This document shows, piece after piece, positions 17,706 through 26,523 of a DNA stretch of 64,000 nucleotides. Every line of letters starts with the position of its first letter. The stretch's first letter is position 1. Made by a program: the position numbers and the translations under genes. The notes under the pieces were generated by a model. It was given only the letters and a program-made list of their open reading frames with translations. It was not told the origin of the DNA and made no database searches. This stretch comes from Aliibacillus thermotolerans (lineage in GTDB: Bacteria; Bacillota; Bacilli; Bacillales; Marinococcaceae): the NCBI RefSeq assembly GCF_027853235.1, contig NZ_WKJG01000004.1:1-64000 (forward strand). Direction: 5' to 3'.

Positions 17706-18034
17706 TGAAACGGTGCCATACATCGTGCATGGATTGCTTTCACAATGGTGTTTGGATTGAAACCGTCCCATGATCCATTCATAGCTTGTTTCCACAAACT
17801 ATTTTTGAATGAAACGGTGTTATGAGCCATTCATGGCCTGCTTCCATTAGCTATTTTTATATGAAACGATGGCATGACCCATCCATGGCTTGCTTCCACA
17901 AACAATACTTTGATGAAACAATGGCATGACGATCCATGACTTACTTCCATCAACAATTTGGTGTTGGAAACATGCCATGATTCGGCCAAGAGGCGTTTCC
18001 AGAAGCAATTTTTGATGAAGCGGTAACAAAAAAT
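17706..18034 (+). repeat. Array A: degenerate tandem repeat with 52-bp period
   Basis: Units begin at 17706, 17758, 17810, 17862, 17914, about 17965 and 18016 (partial). The consensus starts TGAAACGGTGCCATGA and has CCATGGCTTGCTTCCA from about position 22. Within a unit, GCCATG faces CATGGC and TGAAAC faces GCTTCCA, so each could form a hairpin or bind a dimer. Units are only about 60-75 percent alike, yet the spacing is kept. No open reading frame follows the repeat. The stretch 17413-17705 between this array and the interspersed repeat has more GTCGYATGAA motifs but no gene. Confidence 0.85.
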
Positions 18035-18069
18035 TGTCCAAAAAGTCACCAATCATGACTTTTTGGACA
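18035..18069 (-). terminator. 14-bp perfect hairpin at the end of array A
   Basis: TGTCCAAAAAGTCA and its exact complement enclose a 7-base loop. On the minus strand it is followed by ATTTTTTTG, as in an intrinsic terminator, but no minus-strand gene ends here. A nearly identical hairpin ends array B at 21009-21044, where it does follow a gene. Confidence 0.65.
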
Positions 18070-18188
18070 GCTCCATCTTTTTTTACAGGACTTCTGTCAA
18101 AGTGTCGCATGAAGGAGGAAATGAAAATAACTAGATGATACAAAGGTGAAATATTGCTTCATACGACTCATTTTCAGCAAAAAAGAAA

Positions 18189-18225
18189 AATAGACGTCTC
18201 ATGAACGCTTCATGGGACGTCTATT
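18189..18225 (-). terminator. Terminator of the trhP1-trhP2 operon
   Basis: AATAGACGTCTCATGAA and a facing arm of 17 bases with a 3-base loop; on the minus strand the stem is followed by a T-rich TTTTCTTTTTT. It lies about 73 bases after the trhP2 stop. The stem contains the CATGAA motif that recurs in the neighbouring repeats. Confidence 0.8.
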
Positions 18226-18297
18226 TACATCAAATTCCTGAAAAAGTGCCGCATGACGGCTTCATCTGATTTATTACTTGCTCAGCTACCAGGTTTT

Positions 18298-19533
18298 CTA
18301 TGCCTTTCTTTTTCTCATCATGTCTAACGGTTTCACTGGATGTTCTACTTTCATTTTTACGATCATCATTGGATGGCGGGCGACGTCAAGAGGATTTCCA
18401 TCTTCGTCCCACATTTCGGTAATGGTTTGTTTATGGTGAGAGAAGCCCGGTCCGTAAAATTCAATGTCGTCACCAATTTTGAAATGATTCCGTTGTTCAA
18501 TCGTTGCGATGTTTGTTTCTTCATCGTAATCGATGACTTGTCCGATAAACGTATATTTCGGTATTTTTCTCGGCTTGCCGAAGATTTGTTGGTTCGGATC
18601 AGGAATGCCGTAATAAAATCCTGTGGCAAGTTCACGTTGCGCAACTTTCCATAATTCATCTTCCCACGCTTCATTGAATTCATAATTTTCTGGGTCATTG
18701 CAATACGCATCAATGGCTTGCCGGTATACGTTAGAAACAGTAGAAACATAATGGATTGATTTCATTCGCCCTTCTATTTTTAAACTGTCTACTCCTGCTT
18801 CTACTAAATCCGGGATGTGACGAATCATTGCCATGTCGACAGCACTCATAGAAAATGGTTCATCTGGATTTCCTTCTAATCCAATCGGTTGCCCCGTTTC
18901 TTCGTCCATTTCGAAAATGTCATATTTCCAACGGCAAGACTGAGAACAACCACCTCTGTTCGCATCTCGCATCGACATATGGTTAGATAAGACGCATCGG
19001 CCGGAGTACGATATACACATTGCTCCGTGAATGAAAACTTCTATTTCTACGTCTGTATTGTTACGAATTTGTTTTATTTCGTCCATACTTACTTCTCGGG
19101 CAAGGACAACCCGCTCTAGTCCTTCTTCGTGCCAGAAATTCAATGTTTCGTAATTTGTGGCAGAAGCTTGGGTCGATAAGTGAATTGGGAGTCCTGGTGC
19201 TTCTAATGCACAAATTTCAATGAGTGCAGGATCCGACACAATGACTGCATCAATTCCAATATCCCGGAGAGTACGGAAATATTCGCCAGCTCCGTCTGTG
19301 TCATTTTCATGGGCAACGATGTTTGCAGCGACATATACTTTGGCGTTGTATTTTCGTGCAAACGCAACTCCTTCTTTCATTTCGTCAAAAGAGAAGTTTC
19401 CCGCTCGGCTTCTTAATCCGTATGCATTTCCCCCAATGTAAACAGCGTCTGCTCCGTAGTGAATCGCTGTTTTTAATTTTTCTAATGTACCGGCGGGTGC
19501 GAGTACTTCTGGTTTTTTCGTGATCGTCTTCAT
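18298..19533 (-). CDS. trhP2: Peptidase U32 family protein TrhP2 (YrrO), tRNA hydroxylation
   Basis: 411 residues. The U32 signature is clear: EVFIHGAMCISYSGRC, then NRGGCSQSCRWKYD, supplying the cysteines thought to hold an iron-sulfur cluster. In B. subtilis the paired YrrN and YrrO (TrhP1/TrhP2) make 5-hydroxyuridine at tRNA position 34 from prephenate-dependent chemistry; the family name peptidase is historical. The ATG at 19533 has GGGGGAAAG before it. The gene follows trhP1 by 21 bases on the same strand, so they form an operon. The locus sits between two tandem-repeat arrays. Confidence 0.92.
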   Translation of the reverse strand: MKTITKKPEVLAPAGTLEKLKTAIHYGADAVYIGGNAYGLRSRAGNFSFDEMKEGVAFARKYNAKVYVAANIVAHENDTDGAGEYFRTLRDIGIDAVIVSDPALIEICALEAPGLPIHLSTQASATNYETLNFWHEEGLERVVLAREVSMDEIKQIRNNTDVEIEVFIHGAMCISYSGRCVLSNHMSMRDANRGGCSQSCRWKYDIFEMDEETGQPIGLEGNPDEPFSMSAVDMAMIRHIPDLVEAGVDSLKIEGRMKSIHYVSTVSNVYRQAIDAYCNDPENYEFNEAWEDELWKVAQRELATGFYYGIPDPNQQIFGKPRKIPKYTFIGQVIDYDEETNIATIEQRNHFKIGDDIEFYGPGFSHHKQTITEMWDEDGNPLDVARHPMMIVKMKVEHPVKPLDMMRKRKA

Positions 19534-19554
19534 CGCTACTTTCCCCCTTCATAG

Positions 19555-20475
19555 TTATTCAATTTCAGTAGGATCTTTGACGAAAAATCCTTCGTCCAAT
19601 GGTCGATCTTTCGGATGATATTCGTGTAATTTTTCATTGAGTTGTTGCATGTAATCCGCACTCCATCGTTTTTCTAAAAGTGCGTTTTTCGCTTCAACAA
19701 ACAAGCGGGCAATTTGGACAAAGTCGTCTCCTTTTGTAAAGAGACCGTCTAACTTCCAGTGATGAAGATTTGCTTCCATTACTTTGTCCAATTGGGTGAG
19801 TAGATTGACGTCATAGCTTGCGAAAATATGTGTGCCGTTTATATCTTCGTAAATCGAATACCGACTATCTGGATCGTTTTTTTCCGTGATATATAGCCCT
19901 CGTTTTTTTGATGGTGACACGTCTTGGTTTGTGTATTGAAGATAGTTTGAAGCGAGCGGACGCAAGGATTGGTGAATACATGTCGCTCCATATACGAGTA
20001 TTTCAAGTGGAACAGTCGTTTGTGCACCGATTGCTTCAAGCTCTTCGTACGTTAATTCTCGTGCTAAGACTGCTCCCGTTGCACCGCGTTTTGCCCAAAA
20101 GTTAATTTGTTTTGCACTCGTTACAATCGTTTGTGCGTCATAAATAAAAGGAATATTTAAGTTGTGTTTTTTTAATAAGTGGATGACACCAGGGTCCCCA
20201 ACTGTGATGGCATCCACCCGGCATTTTTCAAGAAACTGTAAGTACGAAACAACTTTTTCAATGCGATCATTGTGCATCAGTGCGTTCACGGCAACGACTA
20301 CTTTTTTATTTTGAGAGTGAGCGATCTCAACCATCGTTTCAATTTCTGCTCGTGAAAAAGAAGTAGGTAAGCGAAGCCCGAATGCATCTTCACCTACATA
20401 GAGCATATCTACTCCTACTTCTAATAACGCTTTCCCTTGTTCGGCAGATGCTGCAGTGGCAATAATTTTTATCAT
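19555..20475 (-). CDS. trhP1: Peptidase U32 family protein TrhP1 (YrrN), tRNA hydroxylation partner
   Basis: 306 residues, the shorter U32 paralogue. It keeps the TIM-barrel-like pattern (VDMLYVGEDAFGLRLP, VDAITVGDPGVIHLLKK, GATCIHQSLRPLASNYL) but lacks the full cysteine cluster of TrhP2, as B. subtilis YrrN does. Start ATG at 20475 with AGGGGATGAAAG upstream. In B. subtilis yrrM (trmR) and other genes precede this pair; here the upstream region is array B, so the pair has its own promoter. Confidence 0.9.
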   Translation of the reverse strand: MIKIIATAASAEQGKALLEVGVDMLYVGEDAFGLRLPTSFSRAEIETMVEIAHSQNKKVVVAVNALMHNDRIEKVVSYLQFLEKCRVDAITVGDPGVIHLLKKHNLNIPFIYDAQTIVTSAKQINFWAKRGATGAVLARELTYEELEAIGAQTTVPLEILVYGATCIHQSLRPLASNYLQYTNQDVSPSKKRGLYITEKNDPDSRYSIYEDINGTHIFASYDVNLLTQLDKVMEANLHHWKLDGLFTKGDDFVQIARLFVEAKNALLEKRWSADYMQQLNEKLHEYHPKDRPLDEGFFVKDPTEIE

Positions 20476-20639
20476 CTTTCATCCCCTTATTCCTCATCAT
20501 TCGATAGTGTAAATGGTACCACCTCATATTTTAACATAGGCACCGTCGTTTATTTTAAAAGAAAAAAGAACCATCGATATTATGATTGTTTCTCGTGTTG
20601 TTTTTCCCAAAGGATTTAGGATAAACAGCGCCATGCCAC

Positions 20640-20976
20640 GGAAAAGGTGCTTAGAGTCCTTCTTGACATCGTTTCATTACAAGTTTGGCGCTGAAAAGAT
20701 GCCATAAGCGCTCCATGGAATGTTTCCAATTGTCATTTCGTGTTGAAGTTGTGTTATAAGCCGTCTATGGCTTGCTTCCAAAATGAAGTTTGATCTGAAA
20801 TGGTGCCAAGAGAGAGCCATGACATGTTTTCAATTCCAGTTCATCACTGAAGCAGTGCCATGAACGGGGCATGGCGTCCTTCCACAATCAGTTTTATTCT
20901 AAAGAGCCGTCATGAAACGGACATGAGTAGTTTTCGAAAGTTGTTTTGTGATGAAGTGGTGCCATTTTCAGTAACA
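20640..20976 (+). repeat. Array B: degenerate tandem repeat with exact 52-bp period
   Basis: Unit starts fall at 20640, 20692, 20744, 20796, 20848, 20900 and 20952 (partial), every one exactly 52 bases apart. Units read like TGAAGCAGTGCCATGAAC...CATGGCGTCCTTCCACAATCA and match array A in consensus, length and orientation. The best-kept parts are TGAA at the start, GCCATGA near position 10, CATGG near 23 and TTTCCA or CTTCCA near 32. There is no open frame and no cas gene. The remainder of 20476-21055 holds no recognisable gene. Confidence 0.88.
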
Positions 20977-21008
20977 ACATTCCATCTATTCAACTTTTCT
21001 CAAAAAAA

Positions 21009-21044
21009 CTGTCCAAAAATCATTATTCATGACTTTTTGGACAG
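21009..21044 (-). terminator. Terminator of the lonB-like gene
   Basis: CTGTCCAAAAATCA faces TGACTTTTTGGACAG with one bulge; on the minus strand a run of seven T follows. It lies 12 bases after the stop of the Lon-like protease. The stem is nearly the same sequence as the hairpin at 18035-18069. Confidence 0.85.
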
Positions 21045-21055
21045 TTCTCAGTGCG

Positions 21056-23494
21056 TTACGATGAAGCATCATCATTTTCTTTTTCTGTTTTCTTTTTCTC
21101 TGCATGGGCAATAAATGCTTTTAATTTATCAGACACTTTTCGGTAAAGGGTGTTTTCTTCAAATTCCCCGTCTTCTTTACGTTTACCCGCTCTCATTCCC
21201 GTCAGTAACTCAATTCCTTCTTCAATTGTTTTTACTTGATAAATATGGAATTGATTGTTTTTCACCGCTTCAATGACTTCATCTTTCAGCATTAAGTTTT
21301 TCACGTTTTGATGAGGAATGAGTACTCCTTGTTCTCCGGTAAGACCTTCTTTTTTACATACGTCAAAGAAACCTTCTATTTTTTCATTGACGCCACCGAT
21401 CGGCTGAATTTCTCCTTTTTGGTTCACGGATCCGGTTACAGCTAAGCCTTGTTTAATTGGTACTTCGGCAAGACTGGATAGAAGGGCGTACAGCTCCGTA
21501 CTGGATGCGCTGTCACCGTCTACGCCACTATAAGATTGTTCAAAAGCCAAATGAGCGGTAAGGGCAAGTGGACGTTTTTGAGCAAATGTATTTCCTAAAT
21601 AGCCCCCGAGAATATAGACGCCTTTATTGTGAATGTTTCCGCTCATTTTGCTTTCTCTTTCAATGTTTACAATGCCTTTTTGGCCAACGTACGTACTTGC
21701 TGTAATACGAGAAGGCTTGCCAAATTGATATTGACCAAGTTGATAGACTGCTAAACCGTTTACTTGTCCAATTTTTTCACCTTTTGTGTCGATGAGAATA
21801 TCTCCATCTTCCATGCTTTCTTGGAGTTTTTCTTCATACAAGTTCGAGCGATATTTTTTCTCTTCAATTGCTTTTTTCACATGTTTCGCTTGGACGATAT
21901 CATCTTCCATAAGAGCGGCCCACGTATCAGCTTCATAAATAATTTCGACTTGCTGATTAAAGCGAGTGGATAGTTTATTTTGATGGTCAGACAAGCGAAT
22001 GCTGTATTCTGCAATTTTTGCTACCGCTTCTTTATCGAAAGGACGCAGACCATCTTCTTCGCATTTCGTTTGGATAAACCGAGCGAGCTTATACAAATTT
22101 TCTTCGTTATTGTCCATCTCTACATCAAAGTCCGCTTTAATCTTGAACAGCTTTTTAAAATCTTCGTCGTAATGATAAAGGAGTTGGTAAATTGCCGGAC
22201 TTCCGATTAAAATGACTTTCACTTTAAGCGGGATAGGATCTGGACTAAGGGAAGTGGTAGATACGAGCCCTAATTGTTCCCCAATATTTTCAATTTGGAT
22301 ATTTTTATTTTGGAGTGCTCGCTTTAAAGCATCCCAAGCGTAATGATTCGTTAAAATATCTTTTACTTGAATAATTAAATAGCCACCGTTTGCTTGGTGG
22401 AGGTAACCAGGTTTAATTTTGGTGAAATCTGTACTCATTACACCCATTTTATTTTCATATTCCACTTTTCCGATGAGATTATAATAAGTCGGGTTATCTG
22501 CGGTGACAACCGGGGCACCTTTCGTTTGGCTGTTGTCGACAAACAGATTCACTTGATATTTATGGGTAACGTCATTGCCGTGATTTCTCCCAAGCATTTG
22601 CTGAAAAGGATTATTGCTATCTTTTTTATCTTCGAGAAAATCTTCGAGATGATGCAATATATCTTGTTTTGCTTCTTCAAAGTAGTCAAGCACACCATTG
22701 CAATGTTGATATTTTTCTTCCAATTCTCCTAAGTGAAAATCTACTACAGATAATGCAATTTTTTGATCTAAAGACTCAATGGTTTTCGTTAAATCTTTTT
22801 CCAATGAACGAAGCTTGTTCGTGAATTCTAGTACTTTTTCTTGTAATAAAGCAGATTTTTCTTCCAGTTTTTCTAATTGAGTTTCGTCAAGTTGATTATA
22901 TTCTTCTTCACTTAACGGTTTGCCATGCAAGACTGGAATTGTAATAAATCCAGAACCTGATTGGCGAATCATAAATCCATATTGTTTGGCGATATCATTT
23001 AGTTCTTTGAAAATATTGTTTGATTTTTCTTGAGAGGAACGGATGATCGAGGCGCGCTCTTTTTGATAGTTTTCCTCATTAAATGCGCGCGGGAGGTCTG
23101 TTTTTAAATTTTGCACAAATTCGTCCATATCTTCTTGTAATTGCTTTCCAAACCCAGCCGGAAGCTTCAGCATTTTCGGTTTATATTTGTCTTGGAAATT
23201 GTAGACATAGCACCAGTCATATAAAGTGGTATCTTTTTTGGCGAATTCTTTGACGATTGAATTTGTAAAGCTTGTTTTACCTGTTCCAGTAATCCCCGCG
23301 ACATAAATGTTATACCCTTTTTTTTTGACATTCAGGCCGAACTTCATCGCTTGGCTACCGCGTTGTTGTCCAATAATGCCATCCAATGTAGAAATTTCCG
23401 AGGTTGTTTCGAAAGGAAAAGAAGACGGGTCAATGGTTTTTTTCAATTGCGTATAAGACAACCTTGCTTTTTTTTGTAATTGATTGTCATTCAA
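21056..23494 (-). CDS. LonB-like ATP-dependent protease (AAA+ with Lon S16 domain)
   Basis: 812 residues. The N-terminal part has a Walker A GITGTGKT (67-74). A long coiled-coil insertion follows (about 160-290), then the rest of the ATPase with TFKIDADF-like core motifs (KLFKIKADFDVEM). The C-terminal Lon protease domain carries the Ser-Lys dyad: Ser662 in DGDSASS and Lys705 in GGVNEKIEGFF. The domain plan matches the LonB/YcbZ-type group rather than housekeeping LonA, which has a LAN N-terminal domain and would be elsewhere. The ATG at 23494 has AGGAGGGAA upstream. Probably a soluble degradation or quality-control protease; the substrate is unknown. The gene is monocistronic. Confidence 0.9.
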   Translation of the reverse strand: MNDNQLQKKARLSYTQLKKTIDPSSFPFETTSEISTLDGIIGQQRGSQAMKFGLNVKKKGYNIYVAGITGTGKTSFTNSIVKEFAKKDTTLYDWCYVYNFQDKYKPKMLKLPAGFGKQLQEDMDEFVQNLKTDLPRAFNEENYQKERASIIRSSQEKSNNIFKELNDIAKQYGFMIRQSGSGFITIPVLHGKPLSEEEYNQLDETQLEKLEEKSALLQEKVLEFTNKLRSLEKDLTKTIESLDQKIALSVVDFHLGELEEKYQHCNGVLDYFEEAKQDILHHLEDFLEDKKDSNNPFQQMLGRNHGNDVTHKYQVNLFVDNSQTKGAPVVTADNPTYYNLIGKVEYENKMGVMSTDFTKIKPGYLHQANGGYLIIQVKDILTNHYAWDALKRALQNKNIQIENIGEQLGLVSTTSLSPDPIPLKVKVILIGSPAIYQLLYHYDEDFKKLFKIKADFDVEMDNNEENLYKLARFIQTKCEEDGLRPFDKEAVAKIAEYSIRLSDHQNKLSTRFNQQVEIIYEADTWAALMEDDIVQAKHVKKAIEEKKYRSNLYEEKLQESMEDGDILIDTKGEKIGQVNGLAVYQLGQYQFGKPSRITASTYVGQKGIVNIERESKMSGNIHNKGVYILGGYLGNTFAQKRPLALTAHLAFEQSYSGVDGDSASSTELYALLSSLAEVPIKQGLAVTGSVNQKGEIQPIGGVNEKIEGFFDVCKKEGLTGEQGVLIPHQNVKNLMLKDEVIEAVKNNQFHIYQVKTIEEGIELLTGMRAGKRKEDGEFEENTLYRKVSDKLKAFIAHAEKKKTEKENDDASS

Positions 23495-23716
23495 TGTTCA
23501 TTCCCTCCTATGTAACATGTTTGTAAAAAACGACAATATGAAAAAATTAACTTATGAAAATTGTCGCATAATGCAGGGAAAATGGCAAAAATGAAATATT
23601 TTAGATGTTTGTAATATAGACGATTCTATCAGTAATCAAATAAAAAACGTATCGAGATATTCTTGTAATATATCTATGTTACAGTAGGCACTGAACTAAA
23701 AAAGGGAGTTGATTTT

Positions 23717-24466
23717 TTGAAGAAGTTTTTATTAGCCTCTACAACGGCGATAGTATTCATGATAGGTTTTTCAGTAAATGACGCGGATGCTTCCAGTACA
23801 TATAAAGTAAAAAGTGGAGATACTTTATATCGAATTGCTGCTAATCACAATGTGACAGTAGCAGAGTTAAAAGAGTGGAACGGTTTAACGTCTCATTTCA
23901 TTTATCCGAATCAGACGTTAAAAGTTTCAGGAGAAAAGGTAAGTGAAAAGCCACGAGAAGAAGTTGCCTCTTCTTCTACAGGTAGGTACACCGTGAAAAA
24001 AGGGGATACGCTTTACCGTATTGCAACAAATCATGGGATGACAGTCTCAGAACTGAAAAAGTTAAACAACTTAAGTTCCAATACGATTTATCCAAACCAA
24101 ACACTACGTGTAGACGGTAGTGCGGTAAAAGCGAAGTCTTCCAATCCCTCTCGCAGTGCTTCAAAGCAAAATGTTGTTCGGGAAATGACTGTAACATCCA
24201 CTGCTTATACAGCTAATTGTGCCGGCTGTTCAGGGGTTACTGCAACTGGAATAAACTTAAAACAAAATCCAAATCAAAAGGTCATTGCCGTAGATCCAAA
24301 TGTCATTCCACTTGGTTCGAAAGTATACGTGGAAGGGTACGGAACAGCGATTGCAGGTGACACTGGAGGTTCCATTCGCGGTAACAAAATTGACGTCTAC
24401 TTCCCAAGTCGAAGCGAGGCACTAAACTGGGGCCGCAGACAAGTAAACATCAAAATACTTGAATAA
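23717..24466 (+). CDS. Secreted LysM and 3D-domain cell-wall protein (YocH-like)
   Basis: 249 residues with a TTG start supported by AAAGGGAG 8 bases before. Order: signal peptide to about residue 26 (ending ADASS), LysM 1 (about 28-70, YKVKSGDTLYRIA), LysM 2 (about 92-134, YTVKKGDTLYRIA), then a 3D domain (about 160-249) with TATGINL, IAVDPNVIPLGSKV, GDTGGSIRGNKIDV. The three aspartates of the 3D fold (VDP, GDT, KIDV) are present. YocH-type enzymes are peptidoglycan lytic proteins bound to the wall through LysM. It lies divergent from the Lon-like gene with a 222-base spacer. Confidence 0.93.
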   Translation: MKKFLLASTTAIVFMIGFSVNDADASSTYKVKSGDTLYRIAANHNVTVAELKEWNGLTSHFIYPNQTLKVSGEKVSEKPREEVASSSTGRYTVKKGDTLYRIATNHGMTVSELKKLNNLSSNTIYPNQTLRVDGSAVKAKSSNPSRSASKQNVVREMTVTSTAYTANCAGCSGVTATGINLKQNPNQKVIAVDPNVIPLGSKVYVEGYGTAIAGDTGGSIRGNKIDVYFPSRSEALNWGRRQVNIKILE

Positions 24467-25031
24467 CAAGAATGATAAAAGTGACTGTTTAGGTGCGATA
24501 GATGAGGGAGAGTCAAAAAAGAAAGCAATCGTTGCTTTCCACATCTGACTCGATAAATTCTAGCACTTAAGAGCAGAGCTAGACATCAGAAAAGCGAATA
24601 GACGTGAGGTTGTGGAAGAACCGGGGCAGGAGTCGATCTTGACTTCTGCCTCAGTTTTGTTGGAAAGAAAGCGGTTGCACCACTTGGAACGGTCACTTCA
24701 TTGGCGGTTTTCATAGCAGTCTAGGACAGGGTGATATATTTTCAACGACGATTCCTTTAAGCGACTGTTATTTTTCGTCCTCATCCTTCAAGGACCTTTT
24801 TCTGTTATTTTTTCCTACAATTATGAGTGGAATTATCAACAACAACAAAGAAACAGTAATTAATTTTGTTTTAATAGTCATCTGTATAGCAAAGGATTCA
24901 TTCTACCTTTGCTCCCCCTCCTTTATTCTCGTTCTCCCCTCCAATGATTGTACCTACTCACCAATACATGTAGGGCTATTTCTATTATACTACAAATCTA
25001 TTAATAATTACCATAACTTCCCACACTAAAA
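24467..25031 (+). other. Intergenic region with two hairpins, no recognised gene
   Basis: After the LysM/3D gene, GAAAGCAA-TCG-TTGCTTTC (24521-24539) forms a hairpin whose minus-strand side is followed by a T-run. GGGGCAGGAGTC faces GACTTCTGCCTC (24623-24652) and is followed by AGTTTTG on the plus strand, a possible terminator for the LysM/3D gene. The remainder to 25031 is AT-rich with no recognisable coding sequence. Confidence 0.5.
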
Positions 25032-25066
25032 AAAGTATCCCAGACAAAGAGATGTTGGGATACTTT
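25032..25066 (-). terminator. Terminator of paaK
   Basis: AAAGTATCCCA and its exact complement enclose a 13-base loop; on the minus strand TTTTTTT follows. It is 12 bases after the paaK stop. Confidence 0.88.
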
Positions 25067-25077
25067 AAAAGAATATA

Positions 25078-26406
25078 TTAGTTTAATGCCGCTTCTTCAT
25101 TTCTTCTATCTACAATTCGCACTGCTTTTCCTTGTGAACGTGGAATGGACTTTGGTTCTAGTACTTTTACGTTCATCGTTACGAGACAGTTAGATTTCAT
25201 GGAATGCTGTACTTTTTTAGCCAATTCTTTGATGCGTGGATGGTTTGTGTCTTTATTGCAAGCATTGTAATATTCTTCATCTGCTTCCACGTGTAATTCC
25301 ACAGAATCCATTGTGCCATTTTGAGTAAGATGGATTTGATAATGAGGAACGATTTCTTTAATTTGCAGTAAGTAACGTTCAATTTCAGATGGGAAAACGT
25401 TTACACCGCGGATAATAAGCATATCGTCAATTCGACCTTTTACGCGGGACATTCTCACTGTAGTTCTACCACATTTACATTTTTCACGTGTAATCGCTCC
25501 AAGATCTCCGGTACGATATCGAATAATTGGTAGCGCTTCTTTTGTTAAGCTAGTAAATACTAACTCGCCGTCTTCTCCTTCAGGTACTGGTTCGAGCGTA
25601 TCTGGATCGATTACTTCAATGAAGAAATGGTCTTCTTGCACGTGCAATCCATGTTGTGCTTCGTGACATTCAATGGCGACACCTGGTCCCATGACTTCAC
25701 TTAATCCATAAATGTCCACTGCTTTAATGCCAAGCTTTTCTTCCAGTCTTTCTCTCATCGTTTCAGACCAAGGCTCTGCTCCGAAAATACCATATTCAAG
25801 ACTTGTATCGGCTGGGTTTTTACCCATTTCCTCCATTTTTTCTGCAATGTTAAGTACGTAAGACGGTGTGCCCCCAATACCACGAGGTTTAAAATCTTCA
25901 ATAATAGAAATTTGACGCTCCGTATTTCCGGCAGAGATGGGGACGGTAGCACAGCCTAGTTTTTCTGCACCAACGTGTAAGCCGAGTCCGCCGGTAAACA
26001 GTCCATAACCATAAGCATTGTGGAAAATGTCAGATTTTTTACCTCCAGCTGCTACGATCGCCCGAGCGATACATTCAGCCCAGTGGTTAATGTCATTTTC
26101 TGTATATCCAACTACAGTCGGTTTCCCACTCGTTCCAGAAGATGCGTGTAAGCGAACGATGTCCTCTTGAGGTACTGCGAAAAGTTGGAACGGATAGTTT
26201 TCTCTTAGATGGTGCTTTTGAGTAAATGGTAGCTTGCGAATGTCATCCAAACTTTTAATATCTTCCGGTTTGACATTTAATTCATCAAATTTTTGCTTGT
26301 AAAAAGGAACGTTTTCATACACGCGTTCAACGGTTTCTTGTAAGCGGTTTAATTGTATCGCGCTTAATTCTTCTCTAGATGCGGTTTCGACTCTTTGGTA
26401 ACTCAT
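25078..26406 (-). CDS. paaK: Phenylacetate-CoA ligase PaaK
   Basis: 442 residues when started at the ATG at 26406, which has GGAGGG 9 bases upstream; longer in-frame starts lack a ribosome binding site. The ANL P-loop variant HASSGTSGKPTVVGYT (about 91-106), YGYGLFTGGLGLH, IYGLSEVMGPG and YRTGDLGAI, plus the C-terminal GRIDDMLIIRGVNVFPSEIE, are all typical of PaaK. It activates phenylacetate to phenylacetyl-CoA, the entry step of the aerobic hybrid pathway, and is divergent from the ABC transporter operon at 26874. A CGT-N7-ACG palindrome lies 105 bases upstream of the start. Confidence 0.96.
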   Translation of the reverse strand: MSYQRVETASREELSAIQLNRLQETVERVYENVPFYKQKFDELNVKPEDIKSLDDIRKLPFTQKHHLRENYPFQLFAVPQEDIVRLHASSGTSGKPTVVGYTENDINHWAECIARAIVAAGGKKSDIFHNAYGYGLFTGGLGLHVGAEKLGCATVPISAGNTERQISIIEDFKPRGIGGTPSYVLNIAEKMEEMGKNPADTSLEYGIFGAEPWSETMRERLEEKLGIKAVDIYGLSEVMGPGVAIECHEAQHGLHVQEDHFFIEVIDPDTLEPVPEGEDGELVFTSLTKEALPIIRYRTGDLGAITREKCKCGRTTVRMSRVKGRIDDMLIIRGVNVFPSEIERYLLQIKEIVPHYQIHLTQNGTMDSVELHVEADEEYYNACNKDTNHPRIKELAKKVQHSMKSNCLVTMNVKVLEPKSIPRSQGKAVRIVDRRNEEAALN

Positions 26407-26510
26407 TTTCTCTTTCCCTCCATAATTCGATGGTATTTTTACTCTGTTTCCACAGAGAGAGCATGAATAAATCCAGTGCAATGTTAACATTTTTCAAAAA
26501 ATATCAATAA

Positions 26511-26523
26511 CGTAAATAATACG
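26511..26523. promoter_or_regulatory. Candidate PAA operator upstream of paaK
   Basis: CGTAAATAATACG: CGTA and TACG arms around a 5-base AT core. It overlaps the left arm of the 10-bp inverted repeat. The same CGT-N7-ACG form appears upstream of five other transcription units in the region. Confidence 0.6.

Noticed and set aside
16969-18297. A glmS ribozyme or glmS gene after glmM.
   Set aside because: No glmS coding sequence or ribozyme core was seen; the region is terminators and repeats.
17706-20976. The 52-bp arrays as CRISPR.
   Set aside because: The whole unit is degenerate with no constant repeat and variable spacer, and no cas gene is near.
24584-24709. A 41-codon minus-strand frame (MKTANEVTVPSG...) after the LysM/3D gene.
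   Set aside because: It runs through a terminator-like hairpin and has no ribosome binding site.
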